Assembly (NCBI GenBank): GCA_963739615.1
Contig: CAVUBD010000035.1
Coordinates: forward strand, 62,001-126,000
DNA: 64,000 nt
Direction: 5' to 3'
Source: Palsa-504 sp963739615
GTDB lineage: Bacteria > Actinomycetota > Actinomycetes > Streptosporangiales > Streptosporangiaceae
The notes under the pieces are model-generated. The model did no database searches. It was not told the origin of the DNA and saw only the letters and a list, made by a program, of their open reading frames with translations. Position 1 is the first letter of the stretch. Each line of letters starts with the position of its first letter. The position numbers and the translations under genes are program-made. Positions 58,372 to 64,000 of the stretch are shown here, in pieces.

Positions 58372-59703
58372 ATGACCGGCAGTAACGTCGTAGAGCCGAG
58401 GGCGGAGACTGGGTCAGGGAGCCGGCTGGCCTGGCTCGACGTGCTCCGCGGGCTGGCCGCGCTGGCCGTGGTCTTCGACCACGCCAGCTACTACGTGCTC
58501 CAGCACGTGCGGGCGGTCGTCTACACGTGGTTCGACCCTGGCAACTACGGCGTCTTCGTCTTCTTCATCATCAGCGGGTACATCGTGCCGGCGTCGCTGG
58601 AGCGCAAGGGCAGCGTCCGGACGTTCTGGGTGAGCCGTATGTTCCGGCTGTACCCGCTGTACCTGCTGGCGGTCGGGATCGCGGTGGCGCTGTACCTGAT
58701 GCACTTCGGGTCGCTGCGCGGCGAGGGCTCCGACCCCGAGACGTCGATCCTGTCCCAGCTGCTGATGATGTCGAACGTCCTCGGCGGGCAGAACCTGCCC
58801 AACGTAGTCTGGTCGCTGTCCTACGAGATGGTCTTCTACCTGCTGCTCACCGCCATGTTCATCGCCCGGGTGCACAAGCGGAGCAGCTGGTACGCGCTGG
58901 GCTTCGCGGCCGCCGCGGTGGCGATCGGCGGCGTGCTGCCGCGGGCCTACCTGATCCACAACGTGGCCACCCCCCGGCTGATCGCGCTCGTGGCCGACCT
59001 GGCCGTGCTCGCCGGGCTGGCCCTCGCGGTCGCGCTGCGGGGCATGTCGCGGCTGCTCGGCGCGGCCATCGCCGCCATGGTCGCGGTGGCGCTGCTCGCC
59101 TTCAACGGCGGCTGGATCTGGCCCTGGGAATCGCTGTCGATCCTGGCCCTGATGTTCACCGGCACGATGTTCTACCGGGCCGAACGAGGCCAGTTCCCGT
59201 GGCGCAGGGCCATCGCGATCGGGGCGCTCGTGCTGGCGCTCACCATCACCGCCGGGCTGTGGCACAGCCACGCCTGGGGCATGGGCGCGTACGCCGAGAA
59301 GGTCTGGGAGCGCCGCTGGTTCACCGCGTTCGGCCTGGCCGGCCTGACGTTCGGGGCCGGGCTGGCGGTGCGGCACGTCCGCTGGCCGCGGGCGCTGACC
59401 TGGCTCGGGCTGATCAGCTACTCGGTCTACCTGCTGCACCCGCTGTTGCTCGAGGTCTACCACCACTTCGCCTGGACCCGTCACCATCACCCGTTCTGGC
59501 TCCAGGTGCTGCTGGCGGCGGCCTTCCTGACCGCCCTGATCGGGGTCTGCTCGCTGACGTACCTGTTCGTCGAACGGCCGATGCAAGAGGTCGGCCGCCG
59601 GGCGGGCCGTTGGCTGGACCGCCATTTCGGCCCCGATCGAGCTCCCGGCCAGCCGCGCACCGCGGAACCGGCCATGGTCGGCAGTACCCGCCCGGCTGCC
59701 TAG
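58372..59703 (+). CDS. Acyltransferase 3 family membrane protein
   Basis: A 443-residue, ~10-helix acyltransferase-3 protein: WLDVLRGLAALAVVFDHASY (with the family R and His of RxxAxxxVxxxH), VFVFFIISGYIVPASLERKG, FWVSRMFRLYPLYLL, and C-terminal FVERPMQEV. It transfers acyl groups to exopolysaccharide or other surface carbohydrates. The next gene is a tyrosine phosphatase on the same strand, 39 bases on. Confidence 0.9.
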   Translation: MTGSNVVEPRAETGSGSRLAWLDVLRGLAALAVVFDHASYYVLQHVRAVVYTWFDPGNYGVFVFFIISGYIVPASLERKGSVRTFWVSRMFRLYPLYLLAVGIAVALYLMHFGSLRGEGSDPETSILSQLLMMSNVLGGQNLPNVVWSLSYEMVFYLLLTAMFIARVHKRSSWYALGFAAAAVAIGGVLPRAYLIHNVATPRLIALVADLAVLAGLALAVALRGMSRLLGAAIAAMVAVALLAFNGGWIWPWESLSILALMFTGTMFYRAERGQFPWRRAIAIGALVLALTITAGLWHSHAWGMGAYAEKVWERRWFTAFGLAGLTFGAGLAVRHVRWPRALTWLGLISYSVYLLHPLLLEVYHHFAWTRHHHPFWLQVLLAAAFLTALIGVCSLTYLFVERPMQEVGRRAGRWLDRHFGPDRAPGQPRTAEPAMVGSTRPAA

Positions 59704-59742
59704 CCGCCCGGCCCACCGCCGCCGATGCGGCATGCTGGTGTC

Positions 59743-60282
59743 ATGACCCCACTGCCCGCCGCTGAGCTGCCGGCCCCGCGTGAACCAGGTGCGCCCTACC
59801 GGGTCTGCCTGGTCTGCCTGGGCAACATCTGCCGGTCGCCGATGGCAGAGACGGTGCTGCGCGCCGCGCTGGCCGACGCCGGCCTGAGCAGCCAGGTCAT
59901 CGTGGATAGCGCGGGTACGGGGGACTGGCACGTCGGCGGCCCGATGGACGGGGGCGCCCGGGCCGCGCTGGCCAGCCGCGGTTACGACGGCTCGGCCCAC
60001 CGGGCCAGGCAGTTCCAGGCTTCCTGGCTGGCCGGCCGCGACCTGGTCCTGGCCATGGACGCCCGCAACCTCGCGGACCTGCGGCGGATGGCCGGGGTCC
60101 AGGGCCGCGACCGGATCAGGTTGTTCGGCGAGGTGGGCGGGCTTGGCGAAACCGGCGACGGGGAGATCCCCGACCCGTGGGGCAAGAACGCGGCTGAGTT
60201 CGGCTGCGTGCTCGACCTGCTCGCCGCCGCCGCGCCCGTCATCGCCGCCGGGCTGGCGCGGCTGCTCGAGTCCCCGGCGTGA
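59743..60282 (+). CDS. Low-molecular-weight protein tyrosine phosphatase
   Basis: The P-loop CLGNICRSP (Cx5RS, ~residues 26-34), the general-acid Asp in EIPDPWGK (~141), and SAGTGDWHVG give a standard LMW-PTP of ~179 residues. Its TGA overlaps the GTG of a fructosamine-kinase-family gene. LMW-PTPs linked to such kinases have been shown to dephosphorylate ribulosamine/erythrulosamine phosphates on protein, so a protein-deglycation role is as likely as phosphotyrosine removal. ATG 59743 chosen. Confidence 0.9.
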   Translation: MTPLPAAELPAPREPGAPYRVCLVCLGNICRSPMAETVLRAALADAGLSSQVIVDSAGTGDWHVGGPMDGGARAALASRGYDGSAHRARQFQASWLAGRDLVLAMDARNLADLRRMAGVQGRDRIRLFGEVGGLGETGDGEIPDPWGKNAAEFGCVLDLLAAAAPVIAAGLARLLESPA

Positions 60283-61148
60283 CCCAGGGCGCTTCGGCCG
60301 CCAGCCGGATCGCCAGGGAGACCGGCCTGGCCGTCCGAACGGCCCGTGTCGTCGGCTCCCAGCATGGCTACCAGCACCTCATGGTGACGCTCGCGGGCGG
60401 GCAGCGCGCGTTCGCCAAAGTGGCGGCCCCACCCGAGCCCGGCGCGCTCGCGGCGTTCGCGGCGGAGGCGAACGGCCTGCGCTGGCTGGCCCAGGCCAAG
60501 GCCGTCCCGGTGCCTGAGGTGCTCGCGGTCAGCCCGGCCGCGCTCGTCATTTCCATGATCTCGCCAGGCCACGTCACGCCGGAGGCCGCGTTCGGGTTCG
60601 GCGCCGGCCTCGCCCGGCTGCACGCGGCCGGGGCCGATGGCTTCGGCGCGCCCTGGCCAGGGGTCATCGCCAGCCTGCCGCTGGACAACGTGCTCACGCC
60701 GGCGCCGTGGCCGCAGTGGTATGCGAGCCGCCGGCTGCTGCCCTACCTCCGCATCGCGGTCGACTCGGGGGCGCTGCGGCCGGCCGACACGCGCCTGGTG
60801 GAAGCGGTCATGGACCGCATCGACTCGCTGGCCGGGCCGGCCGAGCCGCCGAGCCGCATTCACGGCGACTGCTGGGCGGGCAACGTGCTGTGGTCCGGCG
60901 GGCGGGGCTGGCTCATCGATCCGGCGGCCCACGGCGGCCACCGCGAGACCGACCTGGCCATGCTGGCCTTGTTCGGCGCACCGCACCTGGACCGGATCCT
61001 GGCCGGCTACAACGACGCGGTGCCGCTGGCAGACGGGTGGCGGCACCGGGTCCCGCTGCACCAGTTGCATCCGCTGCTTGTGCACGCGTGCCTGTTCGGC
61101 GCGTCCTACGCGGAAGGAGTCCGGTCCGCGGCCCGCGCCGTCCTGTGA
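60279..61148 (+). CDS. Fructosamine/ketosamine-3-kinase family protein
   Basis: A 289-residue APH-fold kinase of the FN3K family: QRAFAKVAAPPEPGALAAFA (ATP Lys), EANGLRWL, the catalytic loop RIHGDCWAGNVLW, and GWLIDPAAHGGHRETDLAML (DFG-like Asp). It phosphorylates sugar adducts on protein Lys so they fall off. Coupled to the LMW-PTP gene (GTGA overlap). The C-terminal end overlaps the kinase gene on the other strand by 43 bases. Confidence 0.9.
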   Translation: MTQGASAASRIARETGLAVRTARVVGSQHGYQHLMVTLAGGQRAFAKVAAPPEPGALAAFAAEANGLRWLAQAKAVPVPEVLAVSPAALVISMISPGHVTPEAAFGFGAGLARLHAAGADGFGAPWPGVIASLPLDNVLTPAPWPQWYASRRLLPYLRIAVDSGALRPADTRLVEAVMDRIDSLAGPAEPPSRIHGDCWAGNVLWSGGRGWLIDPAAHGGHRETDLAMLALFGAPHLDRILAGYNDAVPLADGWRHRVPLHQLHPLLVHACLFGASYAEGVRSAARAVL

Positions 61149-62809
61149 AGTTCCGGCGCTTCGCCGGCCTCTGCGTCGTCGTCGTCGGCCGGCAGGCCGC
61201 CCTGCGCCTCGGGCGCGAGCGGCAGGGTGACCCGGAACGTCGCGCCCTGGTCGGGAGCGGTGCGCACGGAGGCGACGCCGCCGTGGGCGGCGACCAGCGC
61301 GCGTACGATCGCCAGGCCGAGCCCGCTGCCGCCGGTGGTGCGCGTCCTGGCCTGATCCGCGCGGTAGAACCGCTCGAAGACCCGATGGGCCTGTTCCGTG
61401 GTCATGCCGGGCCCGTGATCGGTCACGTCGAGTATTACCGCCGGGGTCGTGTCGTTCACCTGGGGGTTGAGGGTCCCCGACCCGACCGATACCTCGATCG
61501 GGGTTCCGTCCGGGGTATGGGTGAGCGCATTGCTCATCAGGTTGCCGATGACCTGCCGCAGCCGCGGCTCGTCGCCGATGACGAGGAACGCGGCGCCAGG
61601 CTGCACCGAAAGGTTGATGGTCCTGGCCGGCGCGAGCATCCGGGCGTCGTGGACCGCGTCGGCGGCCAGCGAGAGCAGGTCGATCGGCTGCTGGGCCAGC
61701 GGCCGCTGCTGGTCGAGCCGGGCCAGCAGCAGCAGGTCCTCGACGAGCAGGCCCATCCGGGCGGCTTCCTTCTCCACCCGCTGCATGATGCGGTCCAGGT
61801 CACCGGGAGTGAGCCCGGCCGCCATCGCCCCCGCCGCGTCCGGCTGGTCCTTGTCCCAGTGCGGGACGAGCCCGCCGCGCTGACGGTAGTACTCGGCGAA
61901 GCCGCGGATCGCGGTCAGCGGCGTGCGCAGCTCGTGGCTGGCATCGGCGATGAACCGCCGCATCCTTTCCTCGGACTGGTGCGCCGCCGCCTCGGATTCC
62001 TCCCGCGCGTGGAACGCGGCCTCGATCTGGCTCAGCATGATGTTCAGCGACCGGCCCAGGCTGCCGATCTCGGTGCGCGGATCCCGCTCGGGCACCCGGC
62101 GGTTCAGGTGCCCGGCCGCGATTTCCTCCGCCGTCTCCTCGATCTCGACCAGCGGCCGCAGGTTCGACCGCACCACCGCGAACCCGGCCAGCCCGACCAC
62201 GAGCAAGATCACGGCGCTGACCATCAGGTCCATCACGGTCAGCTGGTGCAGGGTGTTGTAGGCGCTGCTCACGTCCAATCCGACGACGATCGTCCCGGCC
62301 GTGCCGTTGGCGGTAGCCGCGATGCCGATCACCCGCCATCGATCGCCTGGTGACTTGCCGGGAACGGTGACGGGCGTCCCGGGGTTCGCGTCGAGCCACG
62401 AATCGATCGAGGACAGCGACTGGCCAGGCAAGATGTTGCTCTGGGCCGCTCCGAACGGTATCGACGAGGGCGCGACGACCGCCTGGGGCGCGCCCCCGTT
62501 CGGCACCCAGCAGACCACGTACCCGTTGTTCGCGAGCACTTGCTGGTCCCGCGGTGATCCGCTCACCGCGTCGATGGCCGATCCTTGCACGGCCTGGCTC
62601 TTGAGGGCGCTGTCCATCGGGCTGAGCAGGTAACCGCGGAGCAGGGAAACCCCGGCGATGCCCACGGCCGCGAGCGCGCAAAGCACCAGGACGAGCAGCG
62701 CGGTGACCAGCTTGGTCCGCAGCGACGTCCGGCTGGACAGCTGGCGCACTGCATACCAGGGCCGGGCCGCCCAGTGGCCGGCCTGGCTGCTCGTTCCCGT
62801 CGCGGTCAT
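61106..62809 (-). CDS. Membrane sensor histidine kinase (HAMP-HisKA-HATPase)
   Basis: A 567-residue classical kinase: two transmembrane helices (~35-57 and ~200-220) flank an extracytoplasmic sensor of ~140 residues, then HAMP (RPLVEIEETAEEIAAGHLNR), HisKA (RRFIADASHELRTPLTAIRG), an insert, and HATPase (NLMSNALTHTPDG, DHGPGMT, GGSGLGLAIV). It belongs with the downstream-oriented OmpR-type regulator just upstream (13-base gap), which is frameshifted. The acidic tail runs into the FN3K gene. Confidence 0.92.
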   Translation of the reverse strand: MTATGTSSQAGHWAARPWYAVRQLSSRTSLRTKLVTALLVLVLCALAAVGIAGVSLLRGYLLSPMDSALKSQAVQGSAIDAVSGSPRDQQVLANNGYVVCWVPNGGAPQAVVAPSSIPFGAAQSNILPGQSLSSIDSWLDANPGTPVTVPGKSPGDRWRVIGIAATANGTAGTIVVGLDVSSAYNTLHQLTVMDLMVSAVILLVVGLAGFAVVRSNLRPLVEIEETAEEIAAGHLNRRVPERDPRTEIGSLGRSLNIMLSQIEAAFHAREESEAAAHQSEERMRRFIADASHELRTPLTAIRGFAEYYRQRGGLVPHWDKDQPDAAGAMAAGLTPGDLDRIMQRVEKEAARMGLLVEDLLLLARLDQQRPLAQQPIDLLSLAADAVHDARMLAPARTINLSVQPGAAFLVIGDEPRLRQVIGNLMSNALTHTPDGTPIEVSVGSGTLNPQVNDTTPAVILDVTDHGPGMTTEQAHRVFERFYRADQARTRTTGGSGLGLAIVRALVAAHGGVASVRTAPDQGATFRVTLPLAPEAQGGLPADDDDAEAGEAPELHRTARAADRTPSA

Positions 62810-62822
62810 GGCGGACTCGTGC

Positions 62823-63543
62823 CTAGGAAGAAGGAAGCCGCAGCACGTACCCGACGCCGCGCAGGGTGTGGATCAGCCGCGGTTCCTTCGTGTCCACCTT
62901 GCGTCGCAGCACGGACACGTACGACTCCACGATGCCCGTGTCGCCGCGGAAGTCGTAGTCCCATACGTGATCGAGGATCTGCATCTTGGACAGGACCCGG
63001 TTGGAGTTGCTCATGAAGTACCTGAGCAGCTTGAACTCGGTGGGGGACAGCTGGATCTGCTCACCGGCCCGCCACACCTCGTGGCTTTCCTCGTCGAGTT
63101 CGAGGTCGGCGAAGGTGAGCCTGGGCGTCGGCTCGACTCCGTCCCCCCTGGTCCGGCGCAGCACGGCGCGGATCCTGGCGATCACCTCTTCGAGGCTGAA
63201 CGGCTTGGTGACGTAGTCGTCGCCGCCCAGCGTGAGGCCGCGGATCTTGTCCTCGGTCGCGTCCCTGGCCGTCAGGAAGACGACAGGGATGCGCGCGCCG
63301 CCGCCGCGGAGCCGCCTGATGACGTCGAACCCGTCCATATCGGGCAGCATCACGTCGAGGACGATCAGATCGGGGCGGTGCCGCTGAGCGGCCTGGACCG
63401 CCTCGGTTCCGGCGGCCGCCGGTGACGACGTCGAAACCTGCGTAGCGCAGGCTGGCAGACAGCAACTCAAGGATGTTGGGCTCGTCCTCGACCACGAGGA
63501 GCCGCGCATCCGGTCGCTGCCGCGCATCGGTCAGCGTGTCCAT
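62823..63543 (-). pseudogene. OmpR-family response regulator with single-base frameshift
   Basis: The N-terminal 40 codons (MDTLTDARQRPDARLLVVED, then LSASLRYAGFDVVT) are in one frame. The remainder (GTEAVQAAQRHRPDLIVLDV, LTARDATEDKIRGL, TKPFSLEEVIARIRAVLRR, and the wHTH SPTEFKLLRYFMSNSNRVLS with VRGVGYVLRLPSS-like end) is in another. One extra G near 63424 would explain it. Every functional residue is otherwise intact, so this is either a very recent mutation or a sequencing error. Cognate kinase follows. Confidence 0.8.
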
Positions 63544-63605
63544 GCTCTATATTGTCGCCCCCTACGCTGAGAATAACCTGAAGGCTTGCTGGAGATGGTC
63601 TCCGG

Positions 63606-63923
63606 TCAGCCGGGCGCGCGCCCGCAGGCGTCGCGCCAGTAGGCGATGGCGGCGGGCCGCGACCCGACGCCGAGCTTGGAGTAGATCCGCCGGACGTGGT
63701 TCTTCACGGTCTTCTCGGCCAGGAACAGCCGGGCGGCGATCTCCCCGTTGGTCTGCCCGTCGGCGATCAGCGACATGACCTCCGTCTCACGCGCCGAGAG
63801 CCCGTTCGGGTGCGCCACGTCAGCGGCGGGGTCCGCTCTGGCCGTCCGGACGGCGCCTGCCCTGCGACCGTTAAGCGCGGACCCCCCGGCCTGGCCTGGT
63901 CCGGCAACCATGCGATCGTCCAT
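63606..63923 (-). CDS. Short LuxR-type DNA-binding protein
   Basis: A 105-residue protein: ~45 residues of low-complexity N-terminus, then a complete LuxR/GerE HTH (LSARETEVMSLIADGQTNGE, then IAARLFLAEKTVKNHVRRIY and SKLGVGSRPAAIAYW). No receiver domain. GGAGG five bases before ATG 63923. It lies upstream of the frameshifted regulator on the same strand. Confidence 0.82.
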   Translation of the reverse strand: MDDRMVAGPGQAGGSALNGRRAGAVRTARADPAADVAHPNGLSARETEVMSLIADGQTNGEIAARLFLAEKTVKNHVRRIYSKLGVGSRPAAIAYWRDACGRAPG

Positions 63924-64000
63924 GTGACCTCCGGCTGCGGACGGTGAACCCCGTACCGCAGCGAACGTACCAAACACGTTGGGTACCGAGTCAATCCATG

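Overview
The window is very GC-rich DNA (about 70% by eye) with GTG starts and stop/start overlaps of the ATGA or GTGA type. It looks like the chromosome of a filamentous or soil actinobacterium, probably Streptosporangiales-like. Lineage markers are an XRE/DUF397 pair, GAF-ANTAR proteins, a SigK/RskA-type locus, a DUF222 HNH protein, an F420-type LLM enzyme and many STAS/HATPase regulators. There are no rRNAs, CRISPR arrays or phage modules; one tRNA-Lys(CTT) lies on the minus strand.

Layout. 0.1-4.4 kb: a degenerate SDR, two truncated genes meeting head to head, and an SDR/quinone-oxidoreductase operon. 4.5-7.8 kb: a receiver-only protein, then an OmpR-type regulator and a GAF-PAS-PAS sensor kinase. 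7.9-9.7 kb: an ABC exporter pair. 9.7-13.7 kb: acetyltransferase, methyltransferase, fragments of LysR and TetR regulators, and a 1.06-kb AT-rich element with inverted terminal repeats but no recognisable transposase. 13.8-15.5 kb: a 2H-like protein and a frameshifted LLM oxidoreductase. 15.5-25.4 kb: a light/singlet-oxygen type locus, with a B12-binding MerR (LitR/CarH-like) regulator, SRPBCC-TIGR01777, FAD amine-oxidase-like protein, DUF1365, two CFA-type methyltransferases, DUF1295, DUF523, photolyase, sulfite-oxidase-like and fasciclin fragments, a SigK fragment and RskA. Much of this locus is broken, often by in-frame internal deletions. 25.7-36.6 kb: DUF222/HNH protein, aminoglycoside-phosphotransferase-like protein, VIT transporter, lipoprotein, an IS4-type element, metallophosphoesterase, a TerC-EF-hand fusion, DUF302 remnant, AhpD-like protein and a cyclic-nucleotide-binding protein. 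36.6-48.5 kb: ABC pair, cspA, STAS protein, MscS channel, DEAD helicase, desaturase, SPFH protein, HlyIII and two GAF-ANTAR proteins. 48.6-51.1 kb: a PLP enzyme of the cysteine-desulfurase fold and a CsoR/CstR-family repressor, both preceded by the same ATACCC-N4-GGGTAT operator, then a 28-codon orphan peptide gene. 51.4-57.3 kb: HATPase, a large LuxR-type ATPase, a small secreted peptide, and the XRE + DUF397 pair. 57.4-64 kb: Sua5/YciO protein, tRNA-Lys, acyltransferase, LMW-PTP/fructosamine-kinase operon, and a kinase next to a frameshifted response regulator, then a short LuxR protein.

Main themes. (1) Unusually dense gene decay: more than ten broken or internally deleted genes, which could be biology or assembly error. 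(2) A persulfide-sensor-like repressor circuit controlling a PLP enzyme. (3) A tiny peptide gene with excellent expression signals. (4) Several shared cis-elements: a family of CGTTCGG hairpins, a leader motif in front of the STAS and HlyIII genes, and a CACTGCAAATT motif in front of both the HATPase and the LuxR-ATPase genes. Functional calls rest on motifs read by eye; no database search was possible.
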